DNA from: JABMNT01 sp048262655
GTDB taxonomy: Bacteria > Pseudomonadota > Alphaproteobacteria > Rhodospirillales > Casp-alpha2
DNA length: 64,000 nucleotides
Assembly: GCA_048262655.1 (NCBI GenBank)
Contig: JBLXEY010000005.1
Span: 186,001 to 250,000, forward strand
Direction: 5' to 3'
Part shown: in pieces, positions 54,471 to 63,756 of the stretch
Layout: every line of letters starts with the position of its first letter
Position numbering within the stretch: the first letter of the stretch is position 1
Program-made: the position numbers and the translations under genes
The notes under the pieces: model-generated
The model's database searches: none
What the model saw: the letters and a program-made list of their open reading frames with translations, nothing else
What the model was told of the DNA's origin: nothing

Positions 54471-55901
54471 CTAGCGATGCTCGCGTGAAAAATCACGGGT
54501 GTGGTGCTGGCTGGCCATGCGCCATTCCAACAAATGATCAAGCATGACCCGTTTGACCGGCGCGGCATCCGGATCATCCCATCTGTTTTCCACCTCACCA
54601 GGGTCCTTATTCAAATCGAAGAGCTGGCCATAATCTTCACCCAGAAAATGCACAAGTTTCCAGTCTTTCGAGCGGACCATGGTCATAAACTCCGTGTCCT
54701 GCAGAATGCCATCGCGTGATTGCTCACAATAGGCGTATTCGCGCCCGTCCCATTCTTTGCCTTCCATCGCGGCTTGCGCAGATTGCGTCTCAAAGATCTC
54801 GGGTGTTTCGATTCCAGCATAGTCCAGTAACGCCGGCACAATGTCCATTTGCTGTGTTAAGGCATCGATTTGGTTCCCTGCAGCGACTCGACCTGGCGAC
54901 CAGACGATCATCGGCACCCGCGTAATCTGTTCGTACATTGTCCATTTTTGACTATGCCCGTGATCTCCCAGGCAGTCCCCATGGTCTGCCGTAAACACAA
55001 TAATGCTATTTTCGAGATAACCCTTGCGATCCAGCGCATCGACGATTTCACCCACACGCTGATCAATCATTGTCACATTTGCCAAGTAATAAGCCCGTTG
55101 TTTAAACCGTGCTTCTGGCGGCGGATCAAGCTGATGGACAACGCTGTCATGATCGACATTTGCATTGTGTATGCGCATGGATTTAAACGGTGCGGGTTGA
55201 CCTTCCAAATCGCTTTGCAGAACCGCTTCAATGGGAATATCGCGCTCCATATAGTCAGCGCTGTATTTTGTCGTTGGATCATAGGGAGGGTGAGGCCCGG
55301 GGAAGCCAACCTGCAAAAACAGAGGCTGCGTTGTCGGGTAGCTCTCAATCCACCATTTCGCCATGCCACCAACAAACATATCAGAATGCAAATGTTCCGG
55401 CAGCTCCCAGTCAAAAGCGCCGAGGCTTTCCTTGTAGTCGTCACGGCTGCGATAGGTTTCACGCTGTTGTTTAACCAGGCCGTTTGCCGCCAATGCCCGA
55501 TCCCATTCATCGAAGTAGTAACGGCCTTCCATATAGCGGTCTTTATTTTCGACGTTATACCGTTCCCTGAAGCCACACGGTGTATTCAGTGGCCATGTAT
55601 GCATTTTGCCAACGTTGACCGTGTGATAGCCCGCATCGGCGAACAACTCCATCCAGGAATGACGCCACAGATCCGCATTTTTCAGAATACCGGTTGAATG
55701 GGGATAAAGGCCTGTGAACAAACTTGCACGGGCCGGAACACACGACGCACCGGCCACATGGCAGTTCGTAAAATGCGTTCCTTCTTTAACCAGACGGTCC
55801 AGATTAGGTGTGTCAACATGAGGATACCCCAACGCACTGATCGTGTCATAGCGCTGCTGGTCCGTAATGATAAAAATGATATTTGGCTTCTTGTCACCCA
55901 T
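54471..55901 (-). CDS. Type I sulfatase (cytoplasmic)
   Basis: A 476-residue sulfatase that begins at once with PNIIFIITDQQRYDT (metal Asp) and has no signal peptide. The formylglycine site is Cys54 in AGASCVPARASLFTGLYPHS. The FTADHGDCLGDHGHSQKW motif lies near 305-322. It is the last gene of the minus-strand block but has its own 255-base upstream region with a clean inverted repeat, so it may be separately controlled. The sulfate ester attacked is unknown. Confidence 0.87.
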   Translation of the reverse strand: MGDKKPNIIFIITDQQRYDTISALGYPHVDTPNLDRLVKEGTHFTNCHVAGASCVPARASLFTGLYPHSTGILKNADLWRHSWMELFADAGYHTVNVGKMHTWPLNTPCGFRERYNVENKDRYMEGRYYFDEWDRALAANGLVKQQRETYRSRDDYKESLGAFDWELPEHLHSDMFVGGMAKWWIESYPTTQPLFLQVGFPGPHPPYDPTTKYSADYMERDIPIEAVLQSDLEGQPAPFKSMRIHNANVDHDSVVHQLDPPPEARFKQRAYYLANVTMIDQRVGEIVDALDRKGYLENSIIVFTADHGDCLGDHGHSQKWTMYEQITRVPMIVWSPGRVAAGNQIDALTQQMDIVPALLDYAGIETPEIFETQSAQAAMEGKEWDGREYAYCEQSRDGILQDTEFMTMVRSKDWKLVHFLGEDYGQLFDLNKDPGEVENRWDDPDAAPVKRVMLDHLLEWRMASQHHTRDFSREHR

Positions 55902-55952
55902 GAATAAACAACCCCATCTGATTTCGATCAGTATGAACTCACATTTTTTAAG

Positions 55953-55974
55953 TAAGTTCTCACCTTAGAACTTA
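55953..55974. promoter_or_regulatory. Inverted repeat TAAGTTCT-N6-AGAACTTA
   Basis: Perfect 8-bp arms at 55953-55960 and 55967-55974 with a 6-nt spacer, 52 bases upstream of the sulfatase start. The loop is too short and the surroundings too AT-rich for a terminator role to be favoured, so an operator is more likely. Confidence 0.55.
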
Positions 55975-56156
55975 TAAATATCCCATATTTAGGCATATAA
56001 CAATAGGTCACGCGAAAATTTAGACGGCGTGCCTGTTTTGTCGGTTTTTCTGCGCCTCAAGACACCCAGATTGGGGTGCAACCGAACCCGTGCGGCCACA
56101 TAAGTCGCTATTAAAACGTCAGGAACTGGGTAAGGATGCAGAGGGTCTGGGCGCGA

Positions 56157-56459
56157 CTATTGCGCTGATGCCCGCAGACTTTTTATATTGTGGACATGTG
56201 CATGCGAGCCCGCCGCGATGGGTGCCGTCGCGGCACCAATGACTTCACCATATTTACGAACAGGCTCGCCACTTTCCACATCCCGGACCGCAAATTTATG
56301 GCATAGCGCAACGTCTGTTCGCATCGTCAGCTCTTGCAGATCATCACCAATTTTAAACCGGACCTGTTCACCGCTTTTTATATGACGAAGTGCCGTAGCC
56401 AATTCGTCAATTGGGTTTAAAACCACGGCATCAAGCCCTTGTCGAGACGATCCTGTCAT
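56157..56459 (-). CDS. SAF-domain small subunit of a UxaA/SuyAB-type lyase
   Basis: A 100-residue protein holding only the SAF domain found at the N-terminus of altronate and galactarate dehydratases. Typical features are AVVLNPIDELATALR, HKFAVRDVESGEPVRKYGEVIGAAT and the closing HAHVHNIKS. In split enzymes it pairs with the large subunit encoded just upstream, here with a 4-base overlap. (2R)-sulfolactate sulfo-lyase (SuyAB) and several sugar-acid dehydratases share this architecture, so the substrate is open. Confidence 0.8.
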   Translation of the reverse strand: MTGSSRQGLDAVVLNPIDELATALRHIKSGEQVRFKIGDDLQELTMRTDVALCHKFAVRDVESGEPVRKYGEVIGAATAPIAAGSHAHVHNIKSLRASAQ

Positions 56460-57613
56460 AAGGAAGCTCCAAAGCGGCTAATCACTTCTTCGCCTTCGCC
56501 AAGGACTTCTCCCCAAGTCCGGGTGCCCGAGGCCACTTCAATAATCAGTTTTACAAAGCGGACCGCGGCATCCTCCATGGATTCTTCTCCGGTGAAAACA
56601 TCTCTTGCGTTAAAGTCAATTTGTTCCTGCAAACGCACAAGCGTATCTGGATTGGCACTGACTTTTAGGGTCGGTGTTATGGCATTTACAAAACTGTTAC
56701 CCTGCCCTGTCGTAAACAGGATTAAATTTGCTCCCGCTGCTGTAAATCCACTAACGGATTCAGGCGCGTAAGTCGCCGCTTTCATGGCATGTAATCCCGG
56801 CCCATTGGGTGCCTCTGAATACTTCAGCAGGCTCTGTATGGGTCGACTGCCGCTTTTCGCAATATTTCCCAAAGACTTTTCTTCAATCGTCGTAAGCCCA
56901 CCCGCTATATTTGTTGGGCCCGGGTTATCACCTGTCAGATCAAGGCCTGCGTCAATGGCACGTTGTTCATGGTCGAGGACAGCATCTCTTATCGCATTGT
57001 GAACGGCCTGCGTTGCGCCGCGCTGGGCCAACAGATGTTCAGCACCGAGCCATTCCGTTGTTTCGCCAAAGACCGCTTTGCCGCCGGCATCAACGATATA
57101 GTCGGCCATCAATCCTAAAAGCGGATTGGAGACCAGCCCGGAACTGGGATCGGAACGACCGCATTCCAACCCCAGAAATAACGAAGAAACGGGGCAGGAT
57201 TGCCGACGTTGTCTGGATATTTCAATACGCAACTGCGCTCCGGCACGGATGGCCCGGTCGGTCAGTGTCAAAGCGTCATGATCACATTCATCAAGCGTTA
57301 TGGAGATAACAGGTTTGCCGCATTTCGACATCTCTTCAGCAAGCTGCGCCAGTTTTGGCGGGTTTCCACCAATCATCAAAACAGCACCGACGTTTGGGTT
57401 AGTACCAAGCCCAATCAGGGAACGCAGCTGTGCATGGCGGTCTTCTCCCAGCAACCCGCCATCATATGGCATATTGGCAAAGACGGAACCCGGCAAAGCT
57501 GTTGCAATGCGCCGACCGGTAGGACCGGTTAAACCGGTTGCCGAAAGAACCAGCAGGTTATTGCGTATGCCAACTTGCCCGTCCGGGCGCAGGTATCCTT
57601 GAAAAGTTTCCAA
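56456..57613 (-). CDS. Large subunit of a UxaA/SuyAB-type dehydratase or sulfo-lyase
   Basis: A 385-residue catalytic subunit of the altronate-dehydratase family. Motifs include GYLRPDGQVGIRNNLLVLS at the N-terminus, SLFLGLECGRSDPSSGLVSNPLLG (about 145-168), EHLLAQRG near 194 and a Gly-rich VSGFTAAGANLILFTTGQGNSF near 295. Conserved cysteine and acidic residues in LECGRSD bind iron in the family. It lies between the tripartite transporter and its SAF partner, implying that the imported acid is its substrate or a precursor. Confidence 0.82.
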   Translation of the reverse strand: METFQGYLRPDGQVGIRNNLLVLSATGLTGPTGRRIATALPGSVFANMPYDGGLLGEDRHAQLRSLIGLGTNPNVGAVLMIGGNPPKLAQLAEEMSKCGKPVISITLDECDHDALTLTDRAIRAGAQLRIEISRQRRQSCPVSSLFLGLECGRSDPSSGLVSNPLLGLMADYIVDAGGKAVFGETTEWLGAEHLLAQRGATQAVHNAIRDAVLDHEQRAIDAGLDLTGDNPGPTNIAGGLTTIEEKSLGNIAKSGSRPIQSLLKYSEAPNGPGLHAMKAATYAPESVSGFTAAGANLILFTTGQGNSFVNAITPTLKVSANPDTLVRLQEQIDFNARDVFTGEESMEDAAVRFVKLIIEVASGTRTWGEVLGEGEEVISRFGASL

Positions 57614-57637
57614 CGCGGTCCTCTTTAATGCATCTTC

Positions 57638-59143
57638 TTATGTATCGTCCGAACGGTTTGCTATCCGCTTACGTCTCCAGTCACTATAGAGCGGCCATAA
57701 CAACAAGCCAATCGCGGCTAATGTAAAGAGTGCGGGAAGCGGTCGCGTAATTATCGGAGAGGCATCACCAGCCGTCATCATCAGCCCCGAGCGCAATTTC
57801 TCTTCTGCCAATGGCGCCAGAACGAAGCCAATAACAAACGGGCCCAGCGGATATTTGGCGCGCTCCAGCAAGAAACCAATAACACCGAAACCCAGCATCA
57901 CCCAAACATCGAACATTGTATTGTTAAGCGCGTAGGAACCGATAACACAGAAGACCATAACCACGGGCAAAACGAAGCTGCGCGGCATGTACATTAGGCC
58001 AGCAATGTATTTCACTGAACTTGTCATCAAAATGTACATCAAGATATTGGCCAACAAACATGCGGCGACCATCCCCCAAACAATATTCGCATTGGTAAGA
58101 AACAGAGTTGGCCCAGGCTGAATGGAATGGATCATCAGCGCCCCGATCAGGATTGCATCAATCACACTGCCCGGGATGCCCATAGCGATCAGCGGAATCA
58201 GCGCGCCGCCAACCGTTGCATTGTTTGCCGCTTCCGAGGCGACAATTCCTTCCTCTGATCCCGTGCCAAATTTCTCAGGCGTCTTTGATGTGTTCTTTGC
58301 CACCGTATAGGCAATTACCGAACCGATGGATGCGCCAATTCCCGGCAAAATGCCGACGCCTGTTCCGATAATAGAAGACCGGACAAGATTGACGCCCTGT
58401 TTTTTATAATCTTTCAAAGACATCAATATGCCTTTGCTCGACATGGATATTCGTTCGGTCACGCGGCCCATATCCAGCGCGTCGTTGATAATCTGGCTAA
58501 CCGCAAAAACACCGATTAAGACAGGTAACAGCTTAAGCCCGCCATTTAGCAAATAGAAATCGAACGTCAGTCGCGGCATTCCAGACGCCGGGTCAACACC
58601 GGGCATCGATATCAACATCCCAAAAAATCCAGCCGCAATTCCTTTGACCAACGATCCTTCGCTGACCGACGCGATTAGCACCATGGCCATCATGATCAGG
58701 GTAAAATATTCAAACGGGCCAAAACGGGTTGCGATTATCGAAAGCGGTTTGGTGATGGTCAGCAAGGCCACCCAGGCGACCAAACCGCCAACAAACGAGG
58801 CTGTAATCCCAAGTCCCAGCGCGCGCCCCGGATTGCCGTTTCTTGCCATGGGATACCCGTCGAAGGTCGTCATAACGGCGGCGGGGGTTCCTGGCATCCT
58901 GAGCAGCGTTGCCGTAATCAAGCCACCGCTGATTGCCCCCACATACATGGAAACCAACAGAATTATGGCATTGAACGGGTCCATATAAAACGTAATGGGC
59001 AATGTCAGCGCAATCAGCATTGCGCCCGTCATTCCGGGAATTGCGCCGACCACAATGCCCAATGATGTGCCGACAAACAGCATCAAGAAAGTCCAAGGTG
59101 TGAATATTTGGCTAATTGCAGCCCCGAGAGCACCTAAATCCAT
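57638..59143 (-). CDS. tctA: Tripartite tricarboxylate transporter, large permease TctA
   Basis: A 501-residue membrane protein with about 11-12 spans. TctA hallmarks are GTSLGIVVGAIPGMTGAMLIALTLP (about 24-48), VGAISGGLITATLLRMPGTPAAVMTTFDGYPMARNG (about 67-102) and the second-repeat copy GVGILPGIGASIGSVIAY. It transports a carboxylate delivered by TctC using the ion gradient. Its stop is 24 bases before the lyase gene. Confidence 0.92.
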   Translation of the reverse strand: MDLGALGAAISQIFTPWTFLMLFVGTSLGIVVGAIPGMTGAMLIALTLPITFYMDPFNAIILLVSMYVGAISGGLITATLLRMPGTPAAVMTTFDGYPMARNGNPGRALGLGITASFVGGLVAWVALLTITKPLSIIATRFGPFEYFTLIMMAMVLIASVSEGSLVKGIAAGFFGMLISMPGVDPASGMPRLTFDFYLLNGGLKLLPVLIGVFAVSQIINDALDMGRVTERISMSSKGILMSLKDYKKQGVNLVRSSIIGTGVGILPGIGASIGSVIAYTVAKNTSKTPEKFGTGSEEGIVASEAANNATVGGALIPLIAMGIPGSVIDAILIGALMIHSIQPGPTLFLTNANIVWGMVAACLLANILMYILMTSSVKYIAGLMYMPRSFVLPVVMVFCVIGSYALNNTMFDVWVMLGFGVIGFLLERAKYPLGPFVIGFVLAPLAEEKLRSGLMMTAGDASPIITRPLPALFTLAAIGLLLWPLYSDWRRKRIANRSDDT

Positions 59144-59163
59144 AATTTTATTCCGTTATTCAA

Positions 59164-59628
59164 TTAGACGGGCAGGTCGACGACAAAGACCTGCGTAAAC
59201 AGGTACTCGACGGCAAAGCCGATGATCAGACCTGTTACTGCAGCGGGCAAAAACTTCTTTTTCGCAAAGCTCTCAAGCCCCCAAATGGTAATCGTTAAAA
59301 AAATTGCCGCCATCCACGCGAATGCCATAATGCGTAAATGCAAAACGACAACAAATAACAATGTAGCCAGCGCCATGAGCACACCAAACCCGATGCTTAA
59401 CGGCAACGATGACTCGGCAGACGCCGATTCTTTGGCCTTGATACGGGCAGAATTTATCGTGATCAGACAACAAATAATAATAATTCCGGCGGTTACTTGG
59501 GGTACGGGACCGGAACCCAAAGGTTCAAACGTGCCCGGAGGCAAGTCCCAGGACTCCCACAAAAAAACGGCACACATGAGGATCATCAGTCCACTGACAA
59601 TGACTTCAAACTTCTGTTGAGTTTGCAT
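59164..59628 (-). CDS. tctB: Tripartite tricarboxylate transporter, small permease TctB
   Basis: A protein of about 154 residues with four hydrophobic segments, matching the TctB family in size and layout (first span about 8-26, long acidic loop, three more spans). The Met at 59628 (MQTQQKFE) is taken as start; the frame is open for 15 more codons upstream but those lack family similarity. Lies between tctC and tctA as usual. Confidence 0.83.
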   Translation of the reverse strand: MQTQQKFEVIVSGLMILMCAVFLWESWDLPPGTFEPLGSGPVPQVTAGIIIICCLITINSARIKAKESASAESSLPLSIGFGVLMALATLLFVVVLHLRIMAFAWMAAIFLTITIWGLESFAKKKFLPAAVTGLIIGFAVEYLFTQVFVVDLPV

Positions 59629-59694
59629 AGGCTTCAATATCCTTTGAAGGAACCGTGGACCGCATCGGTTCAACGATGCGATCCACGGGCACGC

Positions 59695-60675
59695 TTACTT
59701 CTTTTTGGCCAATTTTGCGACAGGCTCAATCGCTGTCCATGTGTCGGTCAGGTCTTTCTGCAAGGCGTCGCCTTGAAGGAAAACGTTGGCAAAACCCTTT
59801 GACGCCAGGAACTTTTTATAACGATCTGTTTGCGTTGCTTTTTTCATAGCACCTGCAAACCCATCAATTGCTTCCTTCGGTGTTCCCTTAGGTGCAAACC
59901 ACCAAGACTTGATGCAGAACTCCATGCCATAGCCAAGCTCTTTCATCGTTGGCAAATGGTTCAATTGCGGGAACCGTGCCGGGCCCGTGTAGGCCAGAGG
60001 TTTGATCTGGGCTTCCGGGTTCTCTGATCCGTCTGGCAGGCGGGTAAACTTCAAAACTTCCGCACCCGACAATACGGTTGCGTTGGTTTGAGCCCCTGTC
60101 AGGGCTGTGAAGTTTGCTGTGCCACCGCCAATCTGCACAAATCGGAATTTGGAACCCGGATTGGCTTCCTGCAGCATTACACCGGCCAGATGGTTGATGG
60201 CACCAAGGTTAGCCCCGAAAATCAGGCTGTCCGGTTTGGATTTTGCTTGTGCCAGAAGGTCCTGGACGGAATTAATTCCTGAATCTTTTCGAACCATTGG
60301 AAACAGGCAAAACTCGCCGGACGCCGCGACTGGCTCAAAATCGCGCCAGCCGAAGTTAAGTGCTCCGCTGCCTTCACCACCCATCAACGCGATATGGATC
60401 AGCAAAAAATTGTACCCATCAGCCGGAGCTTCCATCACCTGCCGGGACCCGATCGAATAGTGTCCACCCACATTAACAATCGTTATTGGTTGTGGGAGTA
60501 AATTGTTTTCCTTGATGGCCGCCTGAAACACTCGACCCGTCTGGTCAGATGTACCACCCGCTTTAAAAGGAACGACAAGTTTGATTGGTTTTTCGGGCCA
60601 TGCCGCTTCGGCTAATCCGTTTAAACCCAATGCTGCAGTCATGGCGACGGCAGCTGACAAAATTAGTTTCTTCAT
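59695..60675 (-). CDS. tctC: Tripartite tricarboxylate transporter, binding protein TctC
   Basis: A 326-residue periplasmic binding protein. The signal peptide ends near AEA-AW (residue 24). The mature start WPEKPIKLVVPFKAGGTSDQTGR is the classic TctC/Bug opening with the ligand loop, followed by SLIFGANLGAINHLAGVMLQ near 150. It captures a carboxylate for TctBA. It lies 164 bases downstream of a sulfatase gene on the same strand. Confidence 0.9.
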   Translation of the reverse strand: MKKLILSAAVAMTAALGLNGLAEAAWPEKPIKLVVPFKAGGTSDQTGRVFQAAIKENNLLPQPITIVNVGGHYSIGSRQVMEAPADGYNFLLIHIALMGGEGSGALNFGWRDFEPVAASGEFCLFPMVRKDSGINSVQDLLAQAKSKPDSLIFGANLGAINHLAGVMLQEANPGSKFRFVQIGGGTANFTALTGAQTNATVLSGAEVLKFTRLPDGSENPEAQIKPLAYTGPARFPQLNHLPTMKELGYGMEFCIKSWWFAPKGTPKEAIDGFAGAMKKATQTDRYKKFLASKGFANVFLQGDALQKDLTDTWTAIEPVAKLAKKK

Positions 60676-60693
60676 GATACTTCCCTATTCAAA

Positions 60694-60839
60694 TCATAAG
60701 AGTTTCAAAAATATGCACGTCTCGCTTACAGCGATGGTTTTCCTCCTCTTTTCTTCCTCCTCCACTTTTGCTTTCTCGATAACCGGCATTTCAGCCGGTC
60801 TTTCCTCACGTCGCCCCGAGAACCCCGGGACCAAATCAG
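60694..60839 (-). other. Leader between the sulfatase gene and tctC, with hairpin and purine-rich tract
   Basis: The minus strand holds a 6-bp hairpin (ACCGGC 60782-60787, GCCGGT 60794-60799) followed by a purine-rich stretch of about 40 bases. A 31-residue frame (60789 to 60694, minus) rich in Glu and Lys runs through it but has no well-placed ribosome site. This may be the tctC mRNA leader; coding is doubtful. Confidence 0.35.
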
Positions 60840-62324
60840 CTATGGCGATCCAACCGGCTTGTCCGCATTCAGTTCCGGCGGGACCGGATAATGCAGCCCG
60901 CGCTGCGCAGCGAATCCTCGGTTCGGCTCGACCTTAAATTCTGGTTCATCAATTCCGACCAACCGATCCCCGTCTACAAAATCCAGGTCTTGGCCATAGA
61001 GATGTTTGATCAATGCCAACTCCAAGCGTCGGCGTGTTTCCGCATGCTTAGGATCATCAGCAAGGTCAAAGACTTCATGCCGGTCCGTTTCCATATCAAA
61101 TAACTGACATCGATTCCCGGCGGGATACCAAATGAGCTTGTGGCGCGCGTCACGGACCATCCGCATCGTTTTCACACCTTCCATGGATTCTCCATAAAAA
61201 ATATCGCGGCTTTTGCTGCCAATCATCGACAGCCCTTCAACGGACGTCGGAATTTCAATACCAGCCAGGTCAAGCAGCGTTGGCATCACATCTTGCAAAC
61301 CGACCAGACGATCATCCGTCTGGCCCGGCATGACCCGTTGACTATTGGCTGTATCGACAAGAACCATCGGGATAGAATTTGACCCTTCGAGCATCGCTCG
61401 CTTTGCATAAAGGCCATGATCACCCAACATATCGCCATGGTCAGAAGTCAGGCAAATGATCGTGTCATCCAGCAAACCCTCTTCTCGCAGGGTGCCCAAC
61501 ACCACCCGAAGCGAATGGTCGATATGAGTGCATTGCGCGTAAAAGGCCCGCTTCGCATCCGCCAGGCGCTGTCCATTCAGCCTTGGCCAAAAATGTCGGG
61601 GGCCCTTTAAGGGGTAAGGAAGTGCGTCATCATTCGCGGACCATTCTGAAGTTTGGGCATCGGGGATATCCCGGCGCGCGTAACGCTCAAAATATTCGGC
61701 TAAAGGGGCCAGCGGTGGATGCGGGTGGGTGTAGGATAAATGCCAGAAAGAGGGCCGGTCCGGGTCACGTCGCTTAATGATCTTCGCCATTTCGCGGGCT
61801 TTCCAGTTTGTCTGGTGTGTCTCTTGCGGCAGGTGCCAAGGGCGCCAAACATAATCGTTATTGCACATGCCGTGCATGAACTGTTGACCTGCATACCCTT
61901 GTTCCGCCAGATAGATATCATAGTCATCGACAGCACCCAGGTGTGGCCGTCCCTCTTCCGCTATCAGGACGTCATCAAATCCGATGCGATCACGTGCCGG
62001 ATAAACATGCAATTTCCCAACGCCATAGGCTTGATAGCCGGCATCACGAAATGTTTGGGCCAAAGTTGGCAGTTTCGGCATGCGCGCGGTCGGTTGGAAT
62101 ACCCGATCGCCATGACCTTGCGGCGATGTACCCGTCATGACGCTGCGACGTGCCGGAATACAAATAGGGCACTCCGAATAAGCGTTTGTATAGCGCACGC
62201 CGATGCCTGCCAGATTGTCAATGGTCGGCGTCTCGATAACAGGATGTCCCGCGACTCCCAGTAAACTTCCTGGCCACTGATCGACCATAATCAACATAAC
62301 ATTTGGCTGCTTTTTAACGCCCAT
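60840..62324 (-). CDS. Type I sulfatase (cytoplasmic)
   Basis: A 494-residue sulfatase. The first strand with metal Asp (NVMLIMVDQWPGS) begins at residue 8 with no signal peptide. The formylglycine site is Cys55 in SECPICIPARRSVMTGTSPQGHG. LTSDHGDMLGDHGLYAKRAM near 312 supplies further metal ligands. The start overlaps the end of the unrecognised gene upstream by 11 bases, so the two are made together. Its substrate is probably related to what TctCBA imports, which is an inference from operon layout. Confidence 0.87.
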   Translation of the reverse strand: MGVKKQPNVMLIMVDQWPGSLLGVAGHPVIETPTIDNLAGIGVRYTNAYSECPICIPARRSVMTGTSPQGHGDRVFQPTARMPKLPTLAQTFRDAGYQAYGVGKLHVYPARDRIGFDDVLIAEEGRPHLGAVDDYDIYLAEQGYAGQQFMHGMCNNDYVWRPWHLPQETHQTNWKAREMAKIIKRRDPDRPSFWHLSYTHPHPPLAPLAEYFERYARRDIPDAQTSEWSANDDALPYPLKGPRHFWPRLNGQRLADAKRAFYAQCTHIDHSLRVVLGTLREEGLLDDTIICLTSDHGDMLGDHGLYAKRAMLEGSNSIPMVLVDTANSQRVMPGQTDDRLVGLQDVMPTLLDLAGIEIPTSVEGLSMIGSKSRDIFYGESMEGVKTMRMVRDARHKLIWYPAGNRCQLFDMETDRHEVFDLADDPKHAETRRRLELALIKHLYGQDLDFVDGDRLVGIDEPEFKVEPNRGFAAQRGLHYPVPPELNADKPVGSP

Positions 62325-63756
62325 TCGACTTCACCCCCGTCACCTGTCCCAACACGTCGAGCTTCTCATCTGACATGTATCCATACCTGTTTACGACCAT
62401 CCGATGGCCCGATGCTTCCCATGCGACCGTCATCCGGTTGCGATAGTCGTCCATCGGGCCATAGGCGTGGGAGAATGCGTGAACAGGCGTATTGCCTGCC
62501 AATGATTGTGTATCCCTGATTTTTTGCGCTTGCGCCTGAATTCCCGCTTGATGAGGCTCTTCTGGTGCTGGGTAATGCACATCCTTAATGCTTGTCGGCG
62601 GTTCTGCGTCCAAGAGGTCAAGAATTGAAAAGATGCCGCTCAACACGGACGATGCCGATAGGTTGTTATTTGACGCCAGCAGACGATCTGCGTATCCGCG
62701 CACCATCATAGACCAGTGCATAGTATATAGCTTAACGCCGATACCGGACACATGTGGCGCCACTTTTTTGACGTCAAAGCCGGAGACCTGACTCCACGGC
62801 GGAGGAAACCCCTGGACGACAAAATCCATTTTACCCTGGGACTCTTCGCGAATGGTCGCGGAATACGATTGCAAGAGCTCCGTGACCAAATCGCCCTTAA
62901 ATGCCCGAAGGTCCAACACGCCCGGATATCCGATCAGGAGCTCCCATAAATTGTTGCGTGTCGACTTGCCAAGCCATGTATCGATATCAAGATCGGATAA
63001 ATCTCGGAGCAAAAATTGATACAATCGATCCGTATCTCGGCGCATTTGCTCAAAATCATAACCCAGGCGGTGGGCCGCAACTTCGGCATGGGAACTAAAA
63101 TCAAAAAACAGACTCTCGAACGCGTACGGCGGGTACTCCGGCCAATCGACCCGCAACCCGTCCAGATTGGGGTAAGCCCTGATCAGGTCGCGGAGAAGAG
63201 CGCAGCCATAGTCTTTGATATGAGGGCTGGCAAGGCTGGCATTCTTGTCAACGCGCCCTTCATGTTCTGATCCATTTGGCAGCAATGGCCGGTCTTCGGC
63301 AACAGCACCGCCGAACTGCACCTTATATCCCGGCGGGATTGCTGATTGCACCTGCATATAGGCGTGCATATCACGCGCTTTCGCCGCATCTAAGAATTCC
63401 GCAACACGCTTTCCTTCTCGTTCTGTCAGGGCGTCAGGTTCTGAAGGTTGATACCGCAATCCGCTGTAGAGCGTTTTATCAGGCACAAAACTTGGCGCAG
63501 TCCGCACTGTCAACTCTCGCTTACCCCACAGGAACCTGTCCAGCAAACGCACGGAACCGGCATTGCCGTCAGCCGGCGGTTCACGCCCGGCATCGGCATC
63601 ACTCGACGGCTCCATAACATATGGTGACGTTGTAACCGCCGTCGCACCAGATCTGGATTGCAAGTTATCCAAAACCTGCGAACAGCCATCAGATTGCGGA
63701 TATTCAGGCATGACAGAGATATTCAGGGTGCGGGCAACGGGACTATTTTGGTTCAT
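62314..63756 (-). CDS. Unrecognised protein, probably a TIM-barrel hydrolase
   Basis: A protein of about 480 residues from the Met at 63756 (an in-frame TTG at 63801 would add 15). I do not recognise a named family. Alternating hydrophobic strands ending in acidic or aromatic residues, such as TLNISVMPEY, GATAVTTSPYV, MHAYMQVQSAIPPGY, LDGLRVDWPEYPPY, MDFVVQGFPPPW and VSGIGVKLYTMHW, are typical of glycoside-hydrolase-like barrels. The Asp and Glu in RVDWPEYPPY are candidates for catalysis. No signal peptide. It overlaps the sulfatase gene, so a role on a sulfated saccharide or glycoside is plausible but unproven. Confidence 0.65.
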   Translation of the reverse strand: MNQNSPVARTLNISVMPEYPQSDGCSQVLDNLQSRSGATAVTTSPYVMEPSSDADAGREPPADGNAGSVRLLDRFLWGKRELTVRTAPSFVPDKTLYSGLRYQPSEPDALTEREGKRVAEFLDAAKARDMHAYMQVQSAIPPGYKVQFGGAVAEDRPLLPNGSEHEGRVDKNASLASPHIKDYGCALLRDLIRAYPNLDGLRVDWPEYPPYAFESLFFDFSSHAEVAAHRLGYDFEQMRRDTDRLYQFLLRDLSDLDIDTWLGKSTRNNLWELLIGYPGVLDLRAFKGDLVTELLQSYSATIREESQGKMDFVVQGFPPPWSQVSGFDVKKVAPHVSGIGVKLYTMHWSMMVRGYADRLLASNNNLSASSVLSGIFSILDLLDAEPPTSIKDVHYPAPEEPHQAGIQAQAQKIRDTQSLAGNTPVHAFSHAYGPMDDYRNRMTVAWEASGHRMVVNRYGYMSDEKLDVLGQVTGVKSNGR

